DNA from: Ailanthus altissimus
Taxonomy: Eukaryota; Streptophyta; Magnoliopsida; Sapindales; Simaroubaceae
NCBI GenBank assembly: GCA_946807835.1
Contig: OX327712.1
Coordinates: 15,642,001 to 15,706,000 of the forward strand
DNA length: 64,000 nucleotides
Direction: 5' to 3'
The notes beneath the pieces are model-generated. The model saw only the letters and a program-made list of their open reading frames with translations, made no database searches and was not told the origin of the DNA. Each line of letters begins with the position of its first letter. Position 1 is the first letter of the stretch. Positions 49,946 through 63,084 of the stretch are shown here, piece by piece. The position numbers and the translations under genes were made by a program.

Positions 49946-50150
49946 TTATAATTAGAGGAAAAATAAACAATTCAATCAAAAAAAAAATAAAGAAAATAAA
50001 CAATCAACCCTCCATTATCAGAGGAAAATAAAGGAAATAAACAATAAACCCTCCACAAATAAATAAAAAACAAATAACCAATCATTTACAATTGGAGAGA
50101 AATAAATAATTTCTATAATCGAAAGAAAATAAATAAACTTTCACATAACC
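49946..50150. repeat. Minisatellite, right part of the split array
   Basis: Units such as tataattagaggaaaaataaacaa and ccctccattatcagaggaaaataaa continue the array seen at 47405-47676. Confidence 0.8.
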
Positions 50151-50230
50151 GGAGGGATTTCAACCCGATTAGAACTTAATACTTTAACAATTAAAATGTT
50201 GGCACCAATCACTAGACTACAGAGAAAGTT
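50151..50230 (-). mobile_element. Possible SINE relic
   Basis: On the minus strand, tagtctagtgattggtgcc is A-box-like, and gggttgaaatccctcc about 45 bases on is B-box-like. No tail or target duplication was identified. Confidence 0.3.
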
Positions 50231-51662
<1,432 letters not shown>

Positions 51663-52941
51663 TACTTTATAATTTTTACTCTCTAAATATATATTTTTAT
51701 GATTTGATCCTCTAAAATTTTAAATTTGACACTATCTAAATATAATTAAATTGTAAGTTAATGTAATTTTTAATTTTAACATCTAACCCTACCTTAAATT
51801 CTAACTCCACCTCCTATATATAGATAAACCAACAAAACATAATTGATTAAATAGGAGAGGGTGTTTTTTTTTTTAATTAGAGATTTTTCTATGTATAATA
51901 AATTAAAAAAACAATTACTTGAAATAAGTTAATATCTTTTTTTCAAAAATAGTTATAATTGGGACATATCATATGCTAATCAACTCATCTCATGTGTCTG
52001 CTTAAATTAGATTGACTTGAAATTTTCTAAATTCTTTGTTATAAAATGATTTTAAATGTTAATAAAATTATTAATCTCATAACGAGATCGTGGCCAATCA
52101 CTTTATAAATAGGTAACTAGCATTTTTTTGAGATATTAAGTTCGAGTAATCTTATTATATTATATAATAATATTCACTTAAAACAAATTAAAGTTATAGT
52201 TTAAATTGTACTACAAAAGATTTATTATAAACAGATTTCGGTAGGCCGTTTATATTGAAGAGGGAGGATCGAACCCTCAACCTACTAGTCGGGGGGTGCT
52301 TCCTTTGGGTGGCCAACCAATTCAGTTGGCACTTTGGGTGCAATACTTTATAATTTTTACTCTCTAAATATATATTTTTATGATTTGATCCTCTAAAATT
52401 TTAAATTTGACACTATCTAAATATAATTAAATTGTAAGTTAATGTAATTTTTAATTTTAACATCTAACCCTACCTTAAATTCTAACTCCACCTCCTATAT
52501 ATAGATAAACCAACAAAACATAATTGATTAAATAGGAGAGGGTGTTTTTTTTTTTAATTAGAGATTTTTCTATGTATAATAAATTAAAAAAACAATTACT
52601 TGAAATAAGTTAATATCTTTTTTTCAAAAATAGTTATAATTGGGACATATCATATGCTAATCAACTCATCTCATGTGTCTGCTTAAATTAGATTGACTTG
52701 AAATTTTCTAAATTCTTTGTTATAAAATGATTTTAAATGTTAATAAAATTATTAATCTCATAACGAGATCGTGGCCAATCACTTTATAAATAGGTAACTA
52801 GCATTTTTTTGAGATATTAAGTTCGAGTAATCTTATTATATTATATAATAATATTCACTTAAAACAAATTAAAGTTATAGTTTAAATTGTACTACAAAAG
52901 ATTTATTATAAACAGATTTCGGTAGGCCGTTTATATTGAAG

Positions 52942-55095
52942 TCAATTTTTGCCCCTCTTATTATCTTCATTTGTATGTATAAATTTTTTATACATACTAA
53001 AATCAGCAATATAATCATTATGATATCATAATAGTACATCAATTTTTACCAAAACTTTTGCTTAACACAAAGTACATAATTTTTGTCTCTTGAAATGAAA
53101 TTTAATGCATGGTCCATGCATTGCCAACCAACCTTCTTGTGCCCCATTCCAAGTCATGGAAACGTGAGATTTTAAATTCAATTTTGCTTTGCTTCTTAGC
53201 CAACTCTTTTAGTTATTTACCAATTTATAGCTTTGTCACCATAGTAATTTGTTGTATGATTTCGGATACTTTGATCGTAAATTAGGTTACTCAATTTACT
53301 AAATATTAAGTAACATTATTATAAAATATTATTTAATTAATCTATAATTATTATATAATTTATAATATATTACCGAATCTTATTATATGTTAAAATATTT
53401 ACTATAGAGTGAGTATACAATTTATTGAAACAAAACCCGGAGTTTATATAAGATCCAAATTGTTGTTGTAGGCCGAGTCTAATTGTAACCACATCTTTTA
53501 GTTAATGTTAAAAATTCAAAGTTTAATTATCTCTTCTCAAATGGAATAAGGTTAGAATTTAAAAGTGTATGTAAAAATATTTTCCGAAAGAATTTTTTAG
53601 CATCAAAATATAAAAATATTATCAATCCTCATACACATCTACTATGAATCATTGGCAAAGATTCTTCCAATTTTTTTTCTTTTTAAAGATTTCCATAAAA
53701 CTCTATTATCAATATGGGAATGTAGTTTTTTGAATTTCTTGTCTTTCTTTGGTACTATTATCAATATGGGAATGCCAATTATCTCTTGTTATTTGATATT
53801 TTTATAGTTTTTCTCTTCATTTTAAAATAAGTATCATTTTTCTCTTTAAAAAAAAAATAATTAGTCACTTTTAAGGAAAAAATACTAAAAAGAAAATATC
53901 AACACTTATTAAAACATCATAGAAAAATTAGTAAAAATATCAAACAATAAGAGAGTAACCAATAATTTCCCATAAAAAATTCTTTAGAGATTAAAAAAAA
54001 AGACTTGTAATGAGATGAAATAAGAAATTTAATTTAATTTTTTTTATTATTTAAAAAATATCATTTGTTCTTCATGAGTAATATTATATATATAAAGTTG
54101 GAATACAAAATAAAAAATAATAATTTTAACAATTCATGAACGGGTGACAAACTAAACGTCACATTTTATATAATTTTGTATTCTACTATATATATAATAT
54201 TATTTTCCAATATTTTTTTAAAAAAAACTCATTTTTAGGGTTTGACTTTAGTAAGAAGTATTATCAAATTAATTGAAGTGGTTGTTTTACAAGAAAATAT
54301 TAACAAGCATACCCTAAATATAGACCTCTTGGCATAAAAGAGAGCCAAACCTAAAACTAATTATCCTCAATATGATTGTTTTTGAATTACCCAAAAGACA
54401 CTTTATTCTATCATTTCAATTTTATGCAAAAGAGGATGATGAAATTGATGTTTAAACTATAAATAATCATTAAGTTGATGTGTGGAAGTTACCAAAATGA
54501 ATTGAAGTGTTTTAATGAGCTTTTAGCTACTTATAATGTGTATGCCATTAATTAAATCCCTAAGGTTGTTAATGAACAAAATATGAAATCAAATTCCAAA
54601 GCCTAAAGTATGAAATATAAGAAAGATTTGAGACAAGAAAATTATAGGAAGTTGTCAGGTTAATTGCTTATTAAGCGATGTGAAGACATCATCTAATGAA
54701 AGCTTTAAGAGTCAACACAACTATGATAAGTAGGATATTGAAATTAGGTTTATTATTATTTTTAGATAATATGAAATATAAATTATAATCCTCTTCGTTT
54801 TGGTGTGAGCTGAGTTTGAATTTTAAATTTCTTAATTTTATTTAAGAGATTTTATCAATTGAATAAGTTGATATCAATAAATTAAATTTAGTATTTATAT
54901 ATTAATTTTTTTTATATAATAGAGATGAAAAAAATATTTGTATAAAATTAAAACTGTTGTAAAAATTTGAGCAAATTAGAGTAATTACATTCTTGAAATA
55001 CTAATAAGAAATGTTCAAAAATAACTATTATTTAAGGGCCATAAATTTTTATAATAAAAAATTATTTGACTAATTTTTATTAGTCAAGAAGATAA
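52942..55095. other. AT-rich intergenic DNA
   Basis: No gene is seen. A phrase of about 20 bp (tctattatcaatatgggaat) occurs twice near 53702 and 53756. Several tatttgatatttttat phrases recur (53790, 53935), as also near 50380-50560, pointing to an old dispersed repeat. Confidence 0.45.
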
Positions 55096-55586
55096 TGAAT
55101 ATACAAAATTGCTATTGTTAACAAATAAAATCGTGAACTAAAATGGTGGACATAGCCCTGAATTTTCGTGCCCTTCTCGTGCGCTAGGTATGGTGCGAGG
55201 AGGGGTAGTGCACCCCTCCTTGCGCACTAGGCATGGAGTGAGGAGGGGTCTCGCACTCCAAGACAAGGTGCATGGCTCTGTCATTGGGACACGGCTTAGA
55301 CTTTCTTCTCTAGCATTTGTTGATTTTGCCTAGTTTTAATCTTTTTATGGTTATTTTTAATTAAATTTACTAATTTTCAACTTATACTATTCTAAATCTA
55401 CTCATTTTAACTAATTTCAAAATGTGTTTTAGATCAAAATTTCAAATGACTTATGAGAGAGAGATGCAAAATACTTCAAGGATAAAATAGTTTAAAAATT
55501 ATGTGTTTAGTTAATAAAATTCATAAATGTGTTGATGGACTAAAATAAATTTTTACTAAAAAAAGGGCAATTTTAAAAACTTTTCC
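55096..55586. mobile_element. MULE end fragment with GC-rich palindrome
   Basis: Read inward from 55586 the sequence is ggaaaagtttttaaaattgc, then a 7-T run and aaatttattttagtcc. This matches the left end of MULE 1 at 11706. At 55180-55290 a GC-rich block holds the near-palindrome gtgcgaggaggggtagtgca with its inverse. Both traits are those of MULE 1 and MULE 2 ends. No transposase is attached, so this is a solo end or part of a non-autonomous element. The opposite end was not found. Confidence 0.6.
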
Positions 55587-56381
55587 AATACTAATGCTAA
55601 TATTTTTATATCATAATATAGCTATTATCAAACTTGAGGTCTTATATTTATATCACAAACTTCAGCCTACTTTAATCGATTTTAATATTCAATCTTTCTA
55701 GACTTAACCCTTTTTTTTACTAATATTAAAAATAAATTTTTATTCCTCCAAATTTATCTTTATCTCGATTTTTTTATGTATAATTATTTATATCAATATT
55801 AAAATTTACAATACTCATATCTCTTTTAATAGAGAAGGTTGACTTGACTCGAACCCAACATCGTGATATTTAAATACTTACTCATTACAAATTAACCCTC
55901 TTGATGGAAAATACTCATTACAAATCAACCATATTGATGGAGGGAGATCAGCTTGACTTGACTCGAACCCAACACATTGATATTAAAAATGATGACACAA
56001 AACTATTACGTCAATCTTTATCTCCATTTTTTTTAAAGATATTAAAATAAATTTTAAATGATACTTTGAGCATTTAATAATCGATAAAATATTGTTAAAA
56101 ATATTCACGTTTTAACATAATTTGTCATTAAAACACAACCAGTTCAACACAAAATTGTATTTTGAAATTAAAGTAAGACAAACACATAATATCGATGGTG
56201 TAGTACACAATACTTTCTTTTTCATTACATCATTCAAAATTTTTATTTCTATGTTTCAATTTTTTTTATAGATTTTTAATATACGAGTAATATTTTAAGA
56301 AATTTTAAAAATTAAAATATGTAATTACTTTTGTTGACCGAAAAAAATAGCTTTTTGAGCCAACAAATTTTGAATTTATTT
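55587..56381. repeat. Intergenic DNA with a direct repeat of about 112-bp spacing
   Basis: gacttgactcgaacccaaca occurs at about 55841 and 55954, each followed by tgatatt. A shorter repeat (actcattacaaattaacc, actcattacaaatcaacc) lies between. No gene is seen. Confidence 0.65.
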
Positions 56382-57700
56382 TGTTGTAAGAGTTAGCATA
56401 TTGAGCTTCGTCTTACTGGGCTTGAAACTCTGAACTTCTCTCTTATTGTTGTAATGGTGGAATACCTGCAAAATGCTAAAACTATAGTTAAGACCTCGTC
56501 ATGGTGAGTTGCAGCAAAAATACTCCGATGCTTAAGTTAGGTATGGGCTTTTTAGTGATATTGCAGGAGCAAAAGAGAACCAAATTGAAGAAAAATAGAA
56601 GAAAGAAATACTCCTATTGTCTCTCTCTTTCTGTGTAGTTTTCTCATTTATTTATAGCATCAGCCTTATGAGAATATTCTTTATATTCATCTTCACCAGT
56701 GTTGTAGTTATTTTGGGTAATCTCTTTAGGTTTCGTCGGTGTTGTGGTTATTTTTGGTTTTGGGTTATCCTCTAATCTCTTGGTGTGATTTGCGAGATTC
56801 TTTCCTAAAGGCACTATAGTTCTTCTTAATTTGCAACTCTGTTTCCTTAATAATGTTGGTTTCCTCTTTTAAACCTTTTTCATATTAACCCGATAGTTCC
56901 TACTTGGCTCGACTATTTCTGTTGTAAGAGCGGTTTAGCATCTCTTACCAAGGTATTTCTTACAACGTGCTAAATTCTAGCTAGCCTAAATCTTGTTTCT
57001 ATGGATCGAACAGATGGCTATGATCTGTCCTTGTAGTAGTACCTGATCAAAATGTAAGATACTCAGTTCTGGGTAGATCTGGTATTTCTATCGAACTGGT
57101 TTTCTTGTGTCTTGTCCATTTTGGTTATATAGAAGTTTTATGGTTATGGTCGGCTCGATCGTGAGTATGTAGGGTTGGTGTATGAACAGTTTAGACTAAA
57201 TCTGATCCGATCGATCGAGCATGCTTCATGCTTGAAGTTTATCCCGAGGTTTGGTTTTTTCTTCCCTTGGTATTTTTACTACTTTGGGTTTGGGCCTTCA
57301 AGGCTGGCTCATAGACTATCTTGAAAGGTTAGTCTATTGGGCCTTTATGAAGATTTTTAGGGAGGAACATAGGTCCACTAGTTTTTAGTTTTGATTTATT
57401 CCAAACTTGAAACTCTATTTTTTGTGTTATGCCTGCTCGAAATCTTCGTTCTTAGATGTTTCTTTAGACTAGTTCGGGTTTTTATATTTGAAAGCATTTC
57501 TGGTTTATCTTAAGATGTTTGAACAAGCTGAACCGAACAGGTTCTACTTTTTGTTAAGACCCTTTATTTTGGTAATAATATTTTTCTGAGCTGCTCAATT
57601 TGTTCTACTGTTGTAGCAGTTTGTATTATAATTTCAAGTTGGTGGTTTCTTTTAGGGTTTGTACTATTAGAGGTATTTCCTCGTATTTTAATTTTTGTCA
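56382..57700 (-). repeat. Probable 3' LTR of the Tat element
   Basis: On the minus strand a TATA box (ctataaataaatgag, about 56645-56660) is followed by a transcription-start-like region and an end ...actcttacaaca at 56382. That would give the expected CA terminus. The other border is not resolved; the value given is a guess within about 57.0-58.1 kb. It cannot be confirmed without the 5' LTR. Confidence 0.4.
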
Positions 57701-58502
57701 AGTAATGATGATAAGGATTTTAAAACACCATCCTTGATCCATGTGAAAAGGCGTTATAGGTGTAGGAATTAATCGTAGCCATTAATCTCGCCTTTGATCG
57801 TATGGCCAAGGGTAATTGAAACCAAAATGTCATGTCTCTTCTGTCTCTAAGTGACATTTGGGAGACTGAGATGATTTGGTTCATTGAAAATTTGAATTTA
57901 AATGGGCTAAATTACAAGATTTAAAGAGACATACATTAATTGCTCTGAGAATAAGAGACGTTGCGTTGTTTTGTTGAGAAGGCTTCTTTTGATTTTCCCT
58001 AATGATTGTTCGTTCATTCTATCTAAACGGTTGTGACTGTTCAACCCTGATAGCTATAAAAAACTATCTTATTGATTTATTTTCTTCTTTACTTTGTTTT
58101 TGTACTTTGTTTCTTCTGGTTCCAGTTTCTTTGTGTGAGTATTCTTTCAACATTCTTTGGTGGTTTTTTTTTTTCTGATTTCTGCGCTTCCACCTAGTAA
58201 TTTTTTTTTCTTATTTTCTTTATTTTTCTTGATTAGTCCTTTAGATATTGTGAGTTCTTTACCATGTATATCTATGGTAAGGATGCCTTTATTTCTAAAT
58301 TTTTATTTCTGGTTTTTATTACTATTTTCCTTTTATTTTGGATGTTCATATCTTTATTTTCTCTATTTTACTCTTGTTTTTTTTTTCCTGGGTTTGATTG
58401 TCTTGTCCTTGCCTTCGTGTGTCATATTTAGTTTTAGCAAAAACTTTGTTTCTAATAGCTTATGGTAGGAGATATTTAGATTCAAGGTTTTTCGCCATTA
58501 AT

Positions 58503-60917
58503 ATGGCTGAGGAAGAAAAAGAAGATGTTAGCTCTGAGGTCCCCCTTGTCAGAATGACTGGTGGGGCCAATGGCAGTAGAAGGGCATCCACCTCAGTTGG
58601 TGACGTGCCTTTTATCTCTTTTTTCATGATTATTGAGGCCGAGCCAGTCTCTATTATCAGAGATGACCAAGAAGATGATCCTATTGATCCTGGTCAGGGC
58701 GTAGATGTAGAAACCATAGAATTTGAGTTAAATGTAAAATACTGGATGTCCAGTTTGAATAAAGCTGACCTAAAATCTATCAGGTCCACATATATTATCC
58801 ATGAGTCTATTACCCTTAGGCTACCTTCCTAGATGATTTCCCAAGCAGTCCCATAAATGGCAAAGTAGCCATTCATGCAGAGTTTTTTAGATTAGGCCTT
58901 TGTATTCTTATGCAAACTTATTTTGCTAAGATGCTGGCTCGCCTAGGAGTAACTCTTTCTCAATTAGGCCCCAACTCTTAAAGGGTTTTAACGGGTCTGT
59001 TCGTCCTTTAGGCAAGGGCAGGGCTATCCCTTTCACATTTTCAGGAACTGTGCCACCTATACTATCTTAGGAGTAATGCTAGAAGTCAGAAGTGCTTCTA
59101 TTATCTCTCTTTCTACAACCTTCAAAACCCCATTCCTGGTTGTGCCTCTTCAATTAAGGATTGAAAGGGGGAGTGATTCTTTACTGAGGGAGAGTGGGGT
59201 CAAGTAGTCCTTAAAAAGAGAGGGAGAAATTGGGTTATTCCCATGAACTTTTCTTTGAGTGTAGATTTTTATTTTGTTCTTCTCTTTGTATTTTACTCTT
59301 TTGTTCTTCTAAATACTTAGTGTATTGCAGTGACTTGGGCCACTGATTTTAACATCTCTGAGACTAGACGTGCTCGGATTGAAGCTGCTCTTGCTCATAT
59401 TTATCCTGTTCAGGATCTTTTTTCACCGACCAACCTCTTTCAATCCAGCTTAGTGACTTTTATTCCTAAGAGACTTGTATTCGTAGTGAGTAACAAACTT
59501 TCTTTAGCGTTGCGCCTTTTATTTTTTATTTTTTTTACTGATCTATTATATCCCATGCAAGAATGCCTGAACAAGAAGGCAACGAGAAAAAAAAAAAGAA
59601 GAGCCGTACAGAAAGTGCTGGCTCATCTTCTGGAGGTTGGGGTAACCTCAACCCCGACAATGTTATGAGCTTCTGTTTAGACCTGAAAGAAAGGGTCGTG
59701 ACATGGGCCTCATTCGTGGATGTGGGCTAATTGGCCAAACTGACAGGGGTCGTTGAGCCCCCAATGAGGAAGAGTCTCAAGCCCATATACTCAGGGTAAT
59801 GGGCAAGTCTTGGTTGGTTCCTAAGAATGGATTCACATCTCCCTCAAGTACAAGGTTAATCTTCTCAAGTGCAGGACAAGGGGCAGGGTTCTCTAGTTTA
59901 TTCTTCAATGTAGATGCCCCTACCTACCCGCCTATAGGGGCATCGAGTTCAGGAGGCAAGGAGGAACCTCTATAAGGGGAAATGTCTTATCTGCTGGTCT
60001 CTCCATCTGTTCTGGTCCCGGAAAGGAGAGAAGACCTGGGCTTCTTACTTCTTGTGATAAAAGAGATTGAGAGATACCTGATCCTGGCCTTGGTGGTTCA
60101 GGCTTCTTCACTGGACCCTATCATTGGGTTCCATGCTGCTTTGGGGTCCATTATGAATGTAATTTTTCTCTAAGTTATTATGATTTTCCCTTTTTTCTAA
60201 ATTCTAAATTTTTTTATTCTTCAGTCTGTATACATTTTCTCTCGATTCTAAGCTAATTTTTTGAGATGGTGGCTCAGTGCCAACAATTTGAGGAGATACC
60301 TAATACAGTCTGTAAGCCAGGAGAGAGGCCAACCAAGAAAAGAGGCAGGGAAAGAAGTTGGCTGCTCACATTAAAGGTTTAAAGATTGGTCGGTCAAAGG
60401 TAGAAAGCAAAGTCTCTAAGCTTGAACATTAAAAGAGGTTGGCTGAACAAGAAATAGCCAACTCTCTAGCTAAAGCCGAGAGCCGCACTACTGAGCTGGA
60501 AAGGTAACTCGCAGCAGCTTAATAAAAGAGGGAGCTGGATAAGTAGATCAAGAATAACTTGGCCACTCAAATTGAAGATCAATGAAGTTCCTTATCTGCT
60601 AGTCATGATAAAGGTTTTCACCAAGGTGCGGTAGAGGGCTTACAGAGGTTGATTGTTTTAAAGAGAACTACCCAAACATCGACCTTCAGTAGATATGAGA
60701 CTCAACTAATTGGGGGCCATCCCTGGAAGGGGAGACCTCTCAAGCCCCAAATGTTGTTGAAGTGGCTGAGCCTGTTGTTACTGATATGGCTCTTACTAAT
60801 GCTGAGGCTGTTACCCCTTCAAATGAGGCCTAGACGGCTGCTTCTTCAACTGATCAGGCCCAAGCTTCCTCTAATGCTACTCATGCTCAGCCTTTAGGAT
60901 TAGTGGATGCTATTTAA
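58503..60917 (+). pseudogene. Antisense accessory ORF of the Tat element (putative gypsy-type transposase domain)
   Basis: ATG at 58503 (MAEEEKEDVSSEV) starts a Ser- and acid-rich leader. A domain resembling the plant putative gypsy-type transposase family follows: HAEFFRLGLCILMQTYFAKM and LARLGVTLSQLGPNS at 58860-58980, then VLKKRGRNWVIPMNF near 59205. After an intron-like gap ending gtattgcag (59329) comes WATDFNISETRRARIEAALA. A basic stretch follows (KKKRRA, 59585). At 60400-60650 is a long Lys/Glu/Gln coiled coil (EIANSLAKAESRTTELER). The C-terminus is Ala-rich and ends at the TAA at 60915-60917. At least a dozen stops and frame breaks, many at former Gln codons, make it dead. A TATA-like ctataaaaaact at about 58055 could be its own promoter. 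Function of this ORF class is unknown. Confidence 0.65.
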
Positions 60918-61249
60918 ACCAATACTCTTGTCTAAGTCGACCCCGATCGACATTAATCTAGGAATAGCCACTGTGGTTGACCTGAAGTCTACTGATATGG
61001 TTCCAGCAACATGAACTGATTTTTTTCTTCTTATTTTATAAATTTATTTATGAACTTTTGTAATTTTTCCTTTATTGAAAACAATTCTAATTTTTTAATA
61101 ACTTGTCTTGGGATGCCTTTGTGAACCTGTTCTGTTATACGTGACTTGGTGAATATTGATACATACCTGCTTTTTCATAATATCTCGTAATAGAAATGAG
61201 ATTAAATTCAGGATTTAATAAAATATGACGTAGATGAGCAGCCTGGTAA

Positions 61250-62930
61250 TTTTATAGCAACTCCGGAGACCTTTTACTAGGTGCTACACATTTGTAAGGT
61301 TCTCATCTGAGAGCGTTATCCTATTCGATGGTCTGTAGGTAACCTCATAAGTATCAGCCCCATATAGCATGTTATTCTTCAACGTCTTTATAACTGTATC
61401 TGTGTAGGGTTATCCATTCAGAGGTTACCATTTCTGGTGGTTTATGGGTAATCTCATGAGTACCACCTCTTATGAAGTATATACTACACATCTATAGGGT
61501 TCCCCTTTAAGAGCGTTACCTTATCTGGTGGTCTGTAGGTAACCTTATGAGTGTCGTCCCCTATGACAGGTTATTTTTCAATGTCTTAATAGTTGTATCT
61601 TTATAAGGTTCTCATATGAGAGCATTACCATGTCTGATAGTCTGTGGGTAACCTCATGAGTGTCGCCCTCCTATAACGTGTTATTCTTTAATATCTTCAT
61701 AACTGTATCTTTGTAGGGTTCTCCTCTAGAAGCGTTACCCTGTCCAGTGGTCTATGCATAACCACATGTGTGCAACCTCCTTATGGCTTGTTATTCTTTA
61801 ATGTTTTTAGTCGTATCTTCGTAAGGTTCTCCCCTGAGAGTTTTACCATGTCTAGTGATCTGTGGGTAACCTCATGAGTGCTACCCCTACAAAGAATACA
61901 CTGCACATCCATAGGGTTCTCATTTGAAAGCATTACCCTGGTCTATAGGTAACCTCATAAGTGCTGCCATTCTATGGTGTGTTATTCTTCAATGTCTTCA
62001 TAACTGTATCTTCAAAAGGTTCTCCTCTGATAGCGTTAACTTATCCGATGGTCTATGAGTAACCTCATGAGTGCTGCCCCTTATGGCATGTTATTCTTTA
62101 ATGTTTTTAGTCATATCTTTATTAGGTTCTCCCTTGGAAGCGTTATCCTATCTGGTGGTCTTTGGATAATCTCATGAGTACCGTCCCCTTACAAGTATAT
62201 GCTGCACGTCCATAAGATTCTCCTCTAAGAGCGTTACACTGTCCAGTGGTCTGTGGATAACCTCATAAGTGTCACCCCTTATAGCATGTTATTCTTTAAT
62301 GTCTTCATAGTTGTATCTTCGTAAGGTTGTCTTCTGAGAGAGTTACCTTATTCGGTTGTCTGTGGGTAATCTCATGAATGCCACCCTTTTACGAAGTATA
62401 CGTTGCACGTCTATAGGGTTCTCCTCTGAGAGTGTTACCTTGTCCGTTAGTCTGTGGGTAACCTTATGAGTGTTGCTCCTTTATGGCTTGTTATTCTTCA
62501 ATGTATTTATAATTATATCTTCGTACGAGTGCCCACTATGGTGTTTCTTGTTGAGTCAAGCTCTCTTCTGAGAGCGTTACCCTGTCTGATGGTTTATGGG
62601 TAACCTTACGAGTATTGCCCTTTATGAAGTATATGCTACACGTCCATAGAGTTCTCATCTGAAAGCGTTACCCTGTCTAGTAGTCTGTGGGTAACCTCAT
62701 GAGTGCCGCTCTTCTATAGCATGTTATTCTTCAATGTCTTTAGTCGTATCTTCGTAAGGTTCTCCTCTGAGAGTGTTACCTTGTCCGGTGGTTTGTGGGT
62801 AACCACACGAGTGCCCCTTTACGAAATATACACTGCACATCTGTAGGGTTCTCATATGAGAGCATTGCCCTGTCTCTGTGAGTAACCTCATGAGTGCTGT
62901 CCTATTATGGCCTATACCTCTAACGGTGTT
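61250..62930. repeat. Tandem array of about 16 units with two unit lengths (about 110 and 91 bp)
   Basis: Every unit contains aaggttctcctctgagagcg, ttaccctgtccggtggtctg and gggtaacctcatgagtgccg. Two tails follow. The long tail has gcatgttattcttcaatgtc and ttcataactgtatcttcg (unit about 108-110 bp). The short tail has aagtatacactgcacatcc (unit about 82-92 bp). Distances between successive ggtaacctcatgag sites run about 109, 91, 110, 110, 108, 82, 110, 107, 91, 110, 92, 141, 92, 108, 84. It lies between the pol end and the antisense ORF of the Tat element. Confidence 0.9.
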
Positions 62931-63084
62931 GCCATTTTCAATGCTAGTTATTTTTAAAAATGTCCGTTTAATTCAGATTTTGAGTAGCCTATTCATGTAG
63001 TGGCACATGCAAAGAAATAACACTTTTATTAACAAAGGTTGTCTTTATATAAAGGGTATGTAATGCATTAAGGAAAAAAATAAA

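Noticed and set aside
57181..58140. Attempt to place the inner border of the 3' LTR (pyrimidine tracts near 58080 and 58165)
   Set aside because: Several candidate tracts exist and without the 5' LTR none can be preferred.
61250..62930. Regularly spaced repeats that could be mistaken for a CRISPR array
   Set aside because: Units are contiguous and 80-110 bp long, without unique spacers, in a plant retroelement.
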